Assembly: GCA_017443265.1 (NCBI GenBank)
Contig: JAFSOU010000053.1
Location: forward strand, 1 to 58,744
Length of the DNA stretch: 58,744 nucleotides
Origin: Bacteroidales bacterium
GTDB taxonomy: Bacteria > Bacteroidota > Bacteroidia > Bacteroidales > P3
Direction: 5' to 3'
The notes beneath the pieces were generated by a model, which made no database searches, had not been told where the DNA came from, and was given only the letters and a program-made list of their open reading frames with translations. The stretch's first letter is position 1. The number at the start of each line of letters is the position of its first letter. The translations under genes and the position numbers were made by a program. Below are positions 43,996 to 53,113 of this stretch, piece after piece.

Positions 43996-44022
43996 AATGT
44001 TTATGTTTTAAAATTATTTCTG

Positions 44023-44052
44023 CAAAATTACATCTTTTTTCCGAATTTGCAA
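44023..44052 (-). promoter_or_regulatory. Promoter for the GlsB-like gene
   Basis: On the minus strand, TTG (44050-44052), a 19-base spacer and TAATTTTG (44023-44030). Confidence 0.75.
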
Positions 44053-44068
44053 AGATTTCCGAAAAAAA

Positions 44069-45577
44069 TCAAAACTCCAGTTCCTTGAAAGTGAGGTTGC
44101 GTTTGCGATTGGCGAGGTTGTCGAGCAGTTTGTCGGCTATTTGCAGTATGTCGCTCATAGCCTGATAGTTAATCTTTTCGGGGGTGTCGGTGGGTTTGTG
44201 GTAGTCGGGGTGCAGGTTGGTGCTGAAAAACATCACCGGAATGTTGTGTTTGTAGAAATTTACGTGGTCGGAGCCGAAAAACAGGAAGGTGTTTTGCGGG
44301 AAATTCATGGTTTTCAGCGCTTTGTTCGTTTTTTTGATGAGTTTCTGCATCTCTTTCATCTCTTTCGAGGTGTTGGTGCCTATAATGCTAAGTCCTTTTT
44401 CGTCGGTGTAGCGGCCAATCATGTCGAGGTTTATCATGGCCTTTACGTTGCGCGGATTTATGGCGTTGGTGTCGTCGAAAAAGTGCGAGGAGCCTATCAG
44501 TCCGAGCTCCTCGGCGTCGAAATTCACGAAAATCACCGAGCGTTTGGGACGGTTTTCGGAGCGGGCGTATTTCTGTGCCAGTTCCAGCACTCCCACCGAG
44601 CCGGAGCCGTTGTCGTCGGCGCCGTTGTAGATAAGGGTTACGGGCTGACCTGTTTTCTTGCTTATCCGATTTTTGGTGCCCAGATGGTCGTAGTGTCCGC
44701 CCACGACGATAATCTCGTTTTTCAGTACCGGGTCGGAGCCTTCGAGGTAGGCCACCACGTTTTTGGCGTTGGTGTAGATGGGCATAAAATGGGTAGTAAT
44801 TCTGATGGATTTGTGCAAAGGTGCTATAAAAGCGGAAGAGGTGTCTGTGGAAGCTTCGCCAATATATTCATGACCTCTATTAATATACATATTGCCAACG
44901 ATAGTATCTCTATTTATAAAGTAATCCTCCAAGGAGTCGGCAAGGCTTCGACTGATGCAAACCACTGGCCCCATATTGGTTGTTTTGTGTACAGGAATAT
45001 TATACACATTGTCTATCTCAGGCCGCAGAGTGTCGGCAACTATCAGCACACCTGCAGCCCCTGCCCTCATTAGCATTACAACGCTTTGCTGACGGCTGAG
45101 AGATTTATCATAATCATAACGCTTGTCTAAAATCACCCATCGGTTTTTAATATGCTCTTCCAACTTAGTACAAACGTTTTGGTCAATATAACCTTCAATC
45201 AAAACCACCTCGGCATCGAGCGAGGCAAGACGTGTCTGGAAATAGTCCATAGGCACATAGTCCTTCTCTATCTGCAACTTACGTCCGTTGAACACTGCTT
45301 CGTTGGAGTCGCCTGAAGTCCAGCCCGTGATAAACTGAAAATGCTGGAAACCGCTGTCGCAAAGCAGTTTAAGTCCGAGTTTAGCATATATGTCGCGAAG
45401 GTACTCCGATGCCTTTAGGCTGCCCTCGGTTTCGGGGTAGCGTCCGCCAAGCTCGTCGGAGGCAAGATAATACAGGTGTCGCTTGATATCGTTGGTGTCG
45501 TACTGGCTTTGCGCAAAAAGAACCGATGCCGATAGCGCCAAGAGCAGAAAAAACGACAGAAACCTTTTTCTTGTCAT
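44069..45577 (-). CDS. Secreted M28 family aminopeptidase with PA domain
   Basis: This 502-residue zinc peptidase has a signal peptide (about 1-23, ending VLFAQ). A protease-associated insert covers about 110-210 (MLMRAGAAGVLIVAD). The M28 metal ligands lie in VGGHYDHLG, GADDNGSGS, DAEELGLIGS and NLDMIGRY. It should remove N-terminal residues from peptides in the periplasm. It begins 2 bp after the SGNH hydrolase gene, the last gene of the pssA-M20-SGNH-M28 operon. The middle of the gene (about 44.8-45.2 kb) is somewhat more AT-rich than the ends. Confidence 0.92.
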   Translation of the reverse strand: MTRKRFLSFFLLLALSASVLFAQSQYDTNDIKRHLYYLASDELGGRYPETEGSLKASEYLRDIYAKLGLKLLCDSGFQHFQFITGWTSGDSNEAVFNGRKLQIEKDYVPMDYFQTRLASLDAEVVLIEGYIDQNVCTKLEEHIKNRWVILDKRYDYDKSLSRQQSVVMLMRAGAAGVLIVADTLRPEIDNVYNIPVHKTTNMGPVVCISRSLADSLEDYFINRDTIVGNMYINRGHEYIGEASTDTSSAFIAPLHKSIRITTHFMPIYTNAKNVVAYLEGSDPVLKNEIIVVGGHYDHLGTKNRISKKTGQPVTLIYNGADDNGSGSVGVLELAQKYARSENRPKRSVIFVNFDAEELGLIGSSHFFDDTNAINPRNVKAMINLDMIGRYTDEKGLSIIGTNTSKEMKEMQKLIKKTNKALKTMNFPQNTFLFFGSDHVNFYKHNIPVMFFSTNLHPDYHKPTDTPEKINYQAMSDILQIADKLLDNLANRKRNLTFKELEF

Positions 45578-45579
45578 AA

Positions 45580-46827
45580 CTATTTCTTTATAAGTTTTTT
45601 ACGCAATATCGAACCATCGTTCGTTATTATGCCCACTGCATATATTCCACCTGCAAAACTCTTAGTGTCAACAACTTCCGTAACCGAAGGAGATGTTTTT
45701 TCAAACACTTTCTTTCCGTTGGCGGAATATATCTCAATACTCTTAACATTCTCCAAACCGCTTATTCTAAGATAGTTAGCCGTAGGATTGGGGAACAATT
45801 CAATGCTGTTTCCGACGGTCTCGCTCAGGCCTACACCGGAATGTACGGTAATGGCTTTCACAACAGTGTCGGGAACACAATGGCGGAAAGCTATAAGTTT
45901 CACGTTATAAGTGCCTTGTGCAGGGAAAACGTGGGTTGGGTTGGCGGCTGTGTCGGTGGTGCCGTCGGCGAAATCCCAAAGGTACGAGTCGGCTTTCTGT
46001 GAGTTGTTGGTGAAAGCCACGCCGCCATTGTTGTCCGAATAGCTGAAATCGGCATCCGGCAAAGGTCTAAGCCATTTGGAGAGGCTGTCGTAAACCACTT
46101 TCTTGGCCACCTGCCTGATGGTGGTTGCAGTGGCAGCGTCGAGCGACGAGGTGTAGGTAATGCCTGTGGGGTCCTTGCCGAAAAGCACGGTGTAGAAACT
46201 GCAAGCCGCGGCATACGAGCCTGCCATCGAGGGGTGGCTATTGTCGGACTGGTACAGCTCTATCGAGGGGAAACTGTCGCGGATGTAGTGCCACACTTTG
46301 CCTACAGGCGACACGGAGGCATCATTATCCTCTTTCATTATCATATAACGCAAGGCCAACAGGCTGTCCATACCATTGTATGTGGCTATTGGCGGGAATA
46401 TGGCGCCATTATCTGGGTCACCGTACTTGCGTCCCCAAGTCATATAAAAAACGGGGTTGGCGCAGGGGTTGTTGGCGTACACCGAATCCACCAGACGTTT
46501 GGCGAAGGGGAAAACTTCATTTTGCACCTGAACGTCGGGGAACGACGGATTTTGACTCTGCTCCTGCAGCACCACCACGTCCCATCCACCCTGACGGATA
46601 AGAGTCATCGAGTTGTTGTTGCAGTGCTGGCCGAAAGTGCTTCCCCCTGGCAGGTTTGACTGGTAGGTTATCGTGTCGCCTGTGGAGTAGCCCATCTGCT
46701 GTATCAGCGACGGAAGATTGTTTACATCGGTGTAGCTGTTGCCGATAAACAGCACATTGAGGTTCGACTGGGCAATGGCAATCTGGCCCAAAGCCCAAAA
46801 AATCGTAAGGATAAATGTTTTCTTCAT
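45580..46827 (-). CDS. SGNH-type hydrolase (DUF4886-like) with PKD domain and T9SS sorting domain
   Basis: This 415-residue secreted protein has a signal peptide (about 1-19) and an SGNH fold with the nucleophile in FIGNSYTD (Ser31) and VVLQEQSQNP further on. A PKD domain (about 255-330) contains SYLWDFADGTTDTAANPTHVF. The last 75 residues are a type A T9SS sorting domain (LFPNPTANYLRISG, ending KKLIKK). SGNH enzymes hydrolyse esters on sugars or lipids; the substrate here is unknown. Its ATG overlaps the stop of the M20 gene by one base (TAATG). Confidence 0.88.
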   Translation of the reverse strand: MKKTFILTIFWALGQIAIAQSNLNVLFIGNSYTDVNNLPSLIQQMGYSTGDTITYQSNLPGGSTFGQHCNNNSMTLIRQGGWDVVVLQEQSQNPSFPDVQVQNEVFPFAKRLVDSVYANNPCANPVFYMTWGRKYGDPDNGAIFPPIATYNGMDSLLALRYMIMKEDNDASVSPVGKVWHYIRDSFPSIELYQSDNSHPSMAGSYAAACSFYTVLFGKDPTGITYTSSLDAATATTIRQVAKKVVYDSLSKWLRPLPDADFSYSDNNGGVAFTNNSQKADSYLWDFADGTTDTAANPTHVFPAQGTYNVKLIAFRHCVPDTVVKAITVHSGVGLSETVGNSIELFPNPTANYLRISGLENVKSIEIYSANGKKVFEKTSPSVTEVVDTKSFAGGIYAVGIITNDGSILRKKLIKK

Positions 46828-48026
46828 TATTTTTGCAATTTTGTTTTGGTTTCCAATGCTTTTAGTGCGTTGTAGGCTATAAATCCCATGGCGTATTCTA
46901 TCGACTTTTCATCGATCATAAGGTTGGGACGGTGCAGGTTGGTGATGGGTGTGCCGGGGATATGTACTCCGATGCGGTAGTAGCAGGCGGGCACTTTCTG
47001 GGCGAAGAAAGCGAAATCCTCGGCGGTCATGCGCATGTCGAGCCATTCCACGTTTTCGGCGCCGAAATATTCCACGCCGTTGTCGTGGGTGCGCTGGGTG
47101 CAGTCGTCGTCGTTGAACACGTACGGGTAGCCGAAATCGATAAACACGTCGCAGCTGCCGCCCATGCTCTCGGCCATGCCTTGTGCTATGCGGGTTATGC
47201 GGCGGTGCGCATCGAGGCGCCACTCCTCATCGAAAGTACGTATTGTGCCCTCTATCTTCACCTCGTCGGGGATGATGTTGGTACGTCCCATGCCAATCAT
47301 TTTACCGAAAGAGAGGATGGTGGGCATCACGGGGTTGGCGTTGCGGCTCACTATCTGCTGCATTGCCACTATGATGTGCGAAGCTATCACTATGGGGTCG
47401 ATGTCGAGGTTGGGGGTGCCGCCGTGTCCGCCTTTGCCTTTCACCGTAAGGTACAGCTCGTCGGTGGAGGCCATGTATTTGCCTTTGCGCATGCCTATGC
47501 GGCCGCAGTCCATCTCGGGCAGACAGTGGAAGGAATAAATCTCGTTGGGGGTTGTCTTGGCGAAAACGCCGTCTTCGAGCATCATAAAGGCACCGCCGGG
47601 GTATTTCTCCTCCGAAGGCTGAAAGATAAGCATTATCGAGCCTTCGAAAGTGTCTTTCAATTGCGTCAGTATTTTGGCGGCTCCAAGCAGCGACGAAGTG
47701 TGCATATCGTGTCCGCAGGCGTGCATAACGCCTTTGTTCTCGGAGGCAAATGGCAGGCCAGTGCATTCCTCAAGGGGCAGGGCGTCGTAGTCGGCACGCA
47801 GGGCCACGCAGTACGACGAGGGGTTGCGCCCCTCTATCATAGCCATAACGCCGGTCTTGGCTATCTCCGTAACGGGATTCAGGCCGTAGTCGCGAAGCCT
47901 TGCGGCAACAAATTCCATGGTTTTGAACTCCTCCTGCGAAAGTTCGGGGTATTGGTGCAGATGGCGACGACAGGCAATTATATCGTCGTAATTCTGTGCC
48001 GCCAGTTGTTTTATCTTGTCAATCAT
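46827..48026 (-). CDS. M20 family amidohydrolase (N-acyl amino acid deacylase type)
   Basis: This 399-residue cytoplasmic metal-dependent hydrolase belongs to the M20D/IAA-amino-acid hydrolase group. Metal ligands lie in ACGHDMHTSSLLGAA (about 100-114), the Glu pair in FQPSEEKYPGGA, and later FHCLPEMDCG. It should release amino acids from N-acyl or peptide conjugates. It overlaps pssA upstream by 8 bases and the SGNH gene downstream by 1, so translation is coupled across the operon. Confidence 0.92.
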   Translation of the reverse strand: MIDKIKQLAAQNYDDIIACRRHLHQYPELSQEEFKTMEFVAARLRDYGLNPVTEIAKTGVMAMIEGRNPSSYCVALRADYDALPLEECTGLPFASENKGVMHACGHDMHTSSLLGAAKILTQLKDTFEGSIMLIFQPSEEKYPGGAFMMLEDGVFAKTTPNEIYSFHCLPEMDCGRIGMRKGKYMASTDELYLTVKGKGGHGGTPNLDIDPIVIASHIIVAMQQIVSRNANPVMPTILSFGKMIGMGRTNIIPDEVKIEGTIRTFDEEWRLDAHRRITRIAQGMAESMGGSCDVFIDFGYPYVFNDDDCTQRTHDNGVEYFGAENVEWLDMRMTAEDFAFFAQKVPACYYRIGVHIPGTPITNLHRPNLMIDEKSIEYAMGFIAYNALKALETKTKLQK

Positions 48027-48783
48027 CGTGTTTATTATTTTGGTTTTTAGGAGGATAGCATATCGAGAGGAATATGTAGAGTATCATCACAAAGGGTATG
48101 GCCACCACGCCGAGCGGCACTATCATTGCCACAGCGAGGATGAGAAATATGTAACGCACACGGTTGTCGGACCATTTCAGATTGTGGAATTTGAGCGAAA
48201 ACAGCGGCAGTTCGCACACCAGCACTATGCACAGCAGCACTATCAGCGCCACCAAAAACCACGGATTTTCTATCATACCGCTCATTTTCTGGTAGGCATG
48301 CCATCCGCCGAACGACCACATCCAGTTGTTCACAGCGCCCGAAGCAGCAAGTTTGTGCATAGTGCCGAGCGACAGCCATATCAGGGCGTTGGCAGGTGTG
48401 GGCAGCCCGATAAACGAGGAGGTCTGCCGTTCGTCGATGTTGAATTTTGCCAGCCGGTACGACGAAAAGGCGGGTATCAGCAGAGCAATGCAGGGCAGCC
48501 ACCACAATTTTTCGGGTACCACATCGCCAAGCATTGTCAAGGCGATAAGTCCGGGTGCCACGCCGAAAGTTACCACGTCGGACAGCGAGTCAAGCTCCTT
48601 GCCCAGCGGCGACTGCACGTGCAGCAGGCGGGCGGTCATGCCGTCGAAAAAGTCGAAGAAAGCACCCAAAAGCACGAACAATGCGGCAATAACCAGCCAT
48701 CCTTGCACAGCGCAATAGATGGCTATCACTCCGCAGGTGAGGTTTGAGAGGGTTATCAGGTTGGGTATCAGTCGTTTTATCAT
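48019..48783 (-). CDS. pssA: CDP-diacylglycerol-serine O-phosphatidyltransferase
   Basis: This 254-residue integral membrane enzyme makes phosphatidylserine, the precursor of phosphatidylethanolamine. The CDP-alcohol phosphotransferase motif DG-x2-AR-x8-G-x3-D-x3-D is exact (DGMTARL, then GKELDSLSD). Six to eight membrane segments are predicted. The start at 48783 (MIKRLIPN) is chosen because an upstream ORF start at 48924 would run through the terminator hairpin at 48800-48855. It is the first gene of the four-gene operon. Confidence 0.93.
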   Translation of the reverse strand: MIKRLIPNLITLSNLTCGVIAIYCAVQGWLVIAALFVLLGAFFDFFDGMTARLLHVQSPLGKELDSLSDVVTFGVAPGLIALTMLGDVVPEKLWWLPCIALLIPAFSSYRLAKFNIDERQTSSFIGLPTPANALIWLSLGTMHKLAASGAVNNWMWSFGGWHAYQKMSGMIENPWFLVALIVLLCIVLVCELPLFSLKFHNLKWSDNRVRYIFLILAVAMIVPLGVVAIPFVMILYIFLSICYPPKNQNNKHDD

Positions 48784-48799
48784 AAACAATTTGTTTTGT

Positions 48800-48855
48800 A
48801 AAAAAAAGAACCTAAAAGAGTTTCCGCAAGGGAAAACCGTTTTAGATTCTTTTTC
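48800..48855 (-). terminator. Terminator of the OmpA/TPR lipoprotein gene
   Basis: On the minus strand, AAGAATCTAAAA pairs with TTTTAGGTTCTT (11 of 12), with an inner TTTCC/GGAAA stem, and is followed by a run of T. It lies between the stop at 48873 and the pssA start. Confidence 0.88.
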
Positions 48856-48872
48856 AGAATTATATGTAAGTC

Positions 48873-50711
48873 TTAATATTCTTCGATTCCTCGCAGGGCG
48901 TCGCGGAATTCCACGGCATCCCAATATTTCTTGAACTCTACGTCCTTTTTGGCTTTAAGTTTGTACGAAGGATCCTGTATGCAGGCCTGTTTGAGGTTTT
49001 CGCAGATGCCTGTAAAGTCGTCCAGACGGGCGTAGCAGATGGCGCGGAGGTAATAAACCTGGGCGTTCTGGTCGAGGCAGCAGTCGAGGGTTTTGATGGC
49101 GTTGCCGTTGTTGCCGGTCATCAGCTGGCAGTAGGCGAGGTTGTAGGTGCAGGTCTGTTTGCGCATCATTTCGAGGGCTTCCTCGTAGTTGCCGCGTTTG
49201 AGGTTGAGGAGTATGAGGTTTTCTTCAGCTTCCTTGCTGCCCTCCTGAATGGCCTCGTCGAAATAGTATTTGGCGTTGCTGTAGTCGCCTTGTGCAAGCA
49301 TAAGCAGGCCGAGGTTGTTAAGCACGCAGGGGTTGTTGGGGTTCATCTCCTTGGCCACGTTGAGGTAGCGTTCGGTCTCGCTGTAGTCGCCGAGGTAGTA
49401 AGAAACGGCGCCGGAGTTGTTCCAAGCGGCCCATTCGGAGCTGTGGTTTTCGGTGGCCCATTTGTAGTATTTCAGTTTGGTGGGGTAGCTGTAGTTGATA
49501 TAGGCGGCGTACATAAGCTCGTCGAAGGTGAGTTTGTTGGGGGTGAGAGTTGCTGTCTTGGCAAGTTCCTGGTCGGTTTTGCGGGCTTCGGGGTAGAAGA
49601 GTGCTATCTGGCTGCGGCGCAGGTCGGGGAAGATATCGCGGTCCAGTTCGCGGTAAACCAGCGACATGTTGCGTATCATCTGTTCACGTTTGATAAGGTT
49701 GCGCTGTGTTTCCACCACGTTGATGATGGCGTTGCGTTCCTCGATGTTGGAGTTTTCAACCAAAGTTACGAAATGTGTCCAGTCCTCGCCGGCGGCGGTG
49801 GAGGTAATCACCACTTCTTTGAGGTTTTTGTATTTGTAGTATTCGTAGTCTTCGGCTTTTATGTTGGCGCGTTCGGCCATCAGGCGCATCACTTCGTCGA
49901 GCATTTTGTTTACCAGAGCCATGCCTTCTTCGGCACGGTGTTTGGAAAGTCCCACGTTGGCCGATTCCTCACCTTCGGGTGATGCCCAGCCGGTGATGTT
50001 GATGTGCTTGGGCAGGCCGTCGCGGAGCATGGTTTCTTTGAGGTTGTCGAAATTATGTTTGGCGTTGTAGCGCTGGTTGGTGGCAAAATTCCAGTTAAGG
50101 TTCGACTGTCCTACGGGGTAGTAGAGGTCGGCGGAGATGGTGGTTCCGCGATGTTTGTCGTAGTTTTGTGGTGCTATGGCTATGTTGCCTTGCAGCGACA
50201 CCATTGCCGAGATGTTGGAGATGCCGTCGGAGAGGAGCACCGAGTCGAGTTCCACGCCTTTCAGTTTGCTTATCACATCGGAGGCAAACGACACGCCGTC
50301 GTCGGTGGTGCGGCAGTTGTAGCCCACGGGTACGAGGGTTACGGTGGCCAGTTCCATGCCGTCGCGCCATGTAACGTTGTCGTAGTAGGTAAAGCGTCCG
50401 CCGTTGTCGTAGCTGATGGTGATGCCGTCGCCGCTCACGTTCTCGCCTTTAAGCTGCATAGGAGTGAGGGGTATGCGACCGCCTTCCCAGTTGAGCACGG
50501 GCTGTATGAACACTGCCACATTTTTGTCGAAGTATTTTGCAGGTATGGCACCCGAAAACTTCACCTGCACTTTGCCGTCCTGGGTTTCCATCGGGTTGGG
50601 TGTGGCCTGATAGCGCACGGTGTTGGCTTTTTTCTTCATTGTGGACAATCCGCCGCAACTTGTAAGCACTATGGCGGTTGCTGCAACCAGCGCAAATAGT
50701 ATTTTCTTCAT
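48873..50711 (-). CDS. OmpA-like lipoprotein with C-terminal TPR repeats
   Basis: This 612-residue envelope protein has a signal peptide and lipobox ending at Cys19 (LTSCGG). The N-terminal part (about 30-200) is beta-rich. Next comes an OmpA-like peptidoglycan-binding region (about 215-290: HINITGWASPEGEESAN, then LSKHRAEEGMALVN), and then tetratricopeptide-like helices (about 400-600, for example NNPCVLNNLGLLMLAQGDYSNA). This suggests an outer-membrane or periplasmic protein that binds cell wall and partner proteins. The domain set recalls T9SS-associated OmpA/TPR proteins, but the order differs from PorE and I do not assign it. Confidence 0.85.
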   Translation of the reverse strand: MKKILFALVAATAIVLTSCGGLSTMKKKANTVRYQATPNPMETQDGKVQVKFSGAIPAKYFDKNVAVFIQPVLNWEGGRIPLTPMQLKGENVSGDGITISYDNGGRFTYYDNVTWRDGMELATVTLVPVGYNCRTTDDGVSFASDVISKLKGVELDSVLLSDGISNISAMVSLQGNIAIAPQNYDKHRGTTISADLYYPVGQSNLNWNFATNQRYNAKHNFDNLKETMLRDGLPKHINITGWASPEGEESANVGLSKHRAEEGMALVNKMLDEVMRLMAERANIKAEDYEYYKYKNLKEVVITSTAAGEDWTHFVTLVENSNIEERNAIINVVETQRNLIKREQMIRNMSLVYRELDRDIFPDLRRSQIALFYPEARKTDQELAKTATLTPNKLTFDELMYAAYINYSYPTKLKYYKWATENHSSEWAAWNNSGAVSYYLGDYSETERYLNVAKEMNPNNPCVLNNLGLLMLAQGDYSNAKYYFDEAIQEGSKEAEENLILLNLKRGNYEEALEMMRKQTCTYNLAYCQLMTGNNGNAIKTLDCCLDQNAQVYYLRAICYARLDDFTGICENLKQACIQDPSYKLKAKKDVEFKKYWDAVEFRDALRGIEEY

Positions 50712-50845
50712 ATTTTTACTGTTTGATACGCGTTTTTGTCGTTTTGCTTCTCGCTTTTTTATTAACGCAATAATTTAATTTTCAATATATTACAAATACA
50801 TTACAGCTTTATTTTCACTACAAAAGCGGTGCAATAAAGCGTCTG

Positions 50846-50853
50846 CAAATATA
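50846..50853 (-). promoter_or_regulatory. -7 promoter element for the OmpA/TPR lipoprotein
   Basis: Reads TATATTTG on the minus strand, about 135 bases before the ATG at 50711. Confidence 0.5.
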
Positions 50854-50950
50854 CGTATTATTTTTCGTTTTTGCTAACTTTTTTCAGAAAATATTTTTTC
50901 CAACCTTTTTAGTGTTGCGATAAGGTTGCCGTTTCAGTACTCAAAGATTG

Positions 50951-52033
50951 TCATTTTGCAGGCACGAGCGGCCTCCAGTCGGGGCTATGCTCCACCTGTT
51001 TGCCGAAGGCTTTTATCCTGATGTTGCCCTGTTTTTTGGAGAGTGGTTTTCCGTTGAGCTCGAACTCGTCGTCAAGGTTGTCGGTTTCCATGTTGTACGA
51101 CTGCATATTTGTAAGCCTTTCTTTCACCATGCTTTTTTCCATAACATTGTACTGTATGTAGAAACATCCTGTGCCACAGCCACCTGCATCGCCGGCCACA
51201 TTGCGGTAGAAAAACGGGTGCCGCTTGAAATCCTTGCCGGCCAGCAGTGTTATCTTGCCTTGGCTGATGGAGTAAACGGCCTGGCTTTCCTCGTTGTCGG
51301 AGCTGAGCCACAGTTCGGGTTCGCCGTCGCCGTCGATGTCGATAAGGTCGTATTTCTCGAACGGCTGCTTGCTGTCGCTGTAGTAGGTGTCGCGATACTG
51401 GTAACTCATTGTGTCGATGTTGTCTATTTCGGTGCGGTCCCAAAAGAGTCCGTTGCCGTCCCATTTATATATGTGGCGAAGGCCCATCCACCAGTTCATA
51501 AAGTACTCGGTTATCACAATGTCCTTGCCTTCTTTCGGCAGACGTATCCCGTAAATGGAGTTGTGGAACGAGGTTTTGAACATTCTCAGATAGTCCCTTT
51601 CGGGGGTGAGGGTGTTTTTCTTGGGGTCGAAGTCGAAGAACGCCGCAAACGCCTTCTGTTTCGACGAGGGCTGGTCGAAAGCTATGGCAAAAAGCCGGTG
51701 GCCGTTGCTGCGCCGCCACACACAGGCCGTCATGCTTTCGGAGCTTGCGTCGTCGCTGCCTTCGGCAAAGCTGGCATAGCCGTTGTGGTTGTCGATATCT
51801 ACGATGAAATTGCGTTTATTCTCCGGCAGGGCGGCCTCGCGCAGAAACTCGGAAACGGAGTAGGTTGGCAGCATGCTGTTGAAGGCTTTTACAAGACCCA
51901 TTATCGTTCCGTCGGAACATTTCATGGTGGTTTTCTGCCAACGGTCGCACACTTGGTCGATGGTGAGGTTTTTCTGTGCCGCCGACACAAAGCCTGTTAT
52001 CAGGGCAACGGCAATAATGATTGTTTTTTTCAT
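50951..52033 (-). CDS. Secreted protein with calcium-loop-like motif, unknown function
   Basis: This 360-residue protein has a signal peptide (about 1-18, ending GFVSAAQ). The body is beta-rich and aromatic. A loop IDIDGDGEPELWL at about 222-234 resembles an EF-hand or FG-GAP calcium site. Two close cysteines (GGCGTGC, near 285) may pair. I do not recognise the family. It follows the gene at 52044-52817 by 10 bp and is probably cotranscribed with it. Confidence 0.7.
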   Translation of the reverse strand: MKKTIIIAVALITGFVSAAQKNLTIDQVCDRWQKTTMKCSDGTIMGLVKAFNSMLPTYSVSEFLREAALPENKRNFIVDIDNHNGYASFAEGSDDASSESMTACVWRRSNGHRLFAIAFDQPSSKQKAFAAFFDFDPKKNTLTPERDYLRMFKTSFHNSIYGIRLPKEGKDIVITEYFMNWWMGLRHIYKWDGNGLFWDRTEIDNIDTMSYQYRDTYYSDSKQPFEKYDLIDIDGDGEPELWLSSDNEESQAVYSISQGKITLLAGKDFKRHPFFYRNVAGDAGGCGTGCFYIQYNVMEKSMVKERLTNMQSYNMETDNLDDEFELNGKPLSKKQGNIRIKAFGKQVEHSPDWRPLVPAK

Positions 52034-52043
52034 AACTTGTTGA

Positions 52044-52817
52044 TTATTTGATTTTGATATATACGCCTTCCAATGTGGTTCCCATTCCGAAACAGCGCAG
52101 GCTTTCGGGCTGGGGCGAGGTGGTGGTTATCACCACAAAACGTTTGTAGAAATGGGCCGAAAAGCCATAGCCGCAGTCGTTGAGGTTTTCGTAGTAGAAG
52201 AAATTGTAGGTGTAGTCGCCCAGCACGGCTGGACGGTCGGGGGTGCTGGCGCCGACAGCCATGTTGGGGTTGGTTACCGATATGTCGAAATGCACCTTAT
52301 GCTCTCCTGCCATGGTGAATTTGGCCACGCCGTAGCATTCGTCGCTGCCGGTGGAGTTCCAGCTGCTGTACTGGTATTGTCCCGCCACAGCGTCGGCGGA
52401 GGCGTAGTCGTAGAACTGGGAGTAGTGGCCGTCGTATTCGGCCGATTTCACATTTATGTCGAAAGATTTCTTGGTTTTGGGATTTGTCCATTTCCCTTCG
52501 ACAAGAATCGGGCCGTCGGCGGGGGATTCGTCGATTTTGAACGAAAGCAGTCCGGTAACCTTTCCGTCGGGCTGGTATTCCGAAACACTGTAGCGGTCGT
52601 AGTCGTCAACAGTGCCGACAACGAGTATGGGACGCGGTTTTTTGTTTTTGGTGTAAACAATTTCGCCAACAACGATGTAGTCGCCGTTCACCGTCAGGGT
52701 GAGCTCTATAGGTATGTTGGTGCCCAAAGTGCCTTCAAAATGGTATTCGCCCAGAACATCGGCAAAAAGCGGTGCGCCTAACATGCTGATTATAAGAAAA
52801 ACAACTATTCTTTTCAT
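52044..52817 (-). CDS. Secreted beta-rich protein, unknown function
   Basis: This 257-residue protein has a signal peptide (about 1-19, ending APLFAD) and then a beta-rich body with repeated short strands (YHFEGTLG, VVGEIVYTKNKKPRPI, KVTGLLSF). I do not recognise the family. The start at 52817 gives a clean signal peptide; the ORF is open to 52994, but that part lies upstream of the promoter element at 52910-52917. It leads a two-gene unit with 50951-52033. Confidence 0.7.
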   Translation of the reverse strand: MKRIVVFLIISMLGAPLFADVLGEYHFEGTLGTNIPIELTLTVNGDYIVVGEIVYTKNKKPRPILVVGTVDDYDRYSVSEYQPDGKVTGLLSFKIDESPADGPILVEGKWTNPKTKKSFDINVKSAEYDGHYSQFYDYASADAVAGQYQYSSWNSTGSDECYGVAKFTMAGEHKVHFDISVTNPNMAVGASTPDRPAVLGDYTYNFFYYENLNDCGYGFSAHFYKRFVVITTTSPQPESLRCFGMGTTLEGVYIKIK

Positions 52818-52909
52818 TCTGTGTCCGATTATATGGTTCGACATTAAAAATAGGCCAAATATCTGTTTTACAACACTATTCAGCGGAAGCCACACTTCCT
52901 TCTGTGATG

Positions 52910-52917
52910 CAAATATA
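52910..52917 (-). promoter_or_regulatory. -7 promoter element for the 52817-50951 gene pair
   Basis: Reads TATATTTG on the minus strand, 93 bases before the ATG at 52817. Confidence 0.5.
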
Positions 52918-53113
52918 CAATTTTTGTGCGATATTGTACAGAAATGTCCCACAAACTTTAACCGCGGCCTGCCGTCAAGCATCGGAAAGTACATCCTTCG
53001 GATTATTAAAATCGATTAGAAACTCTGAAAATAACCTAAATTTTCGCGTTTCCCACAATAAACAGAAACAAAGCCGTTATAAATAGTAATTGACAAATAA
53101 AAAAACGACAAAC

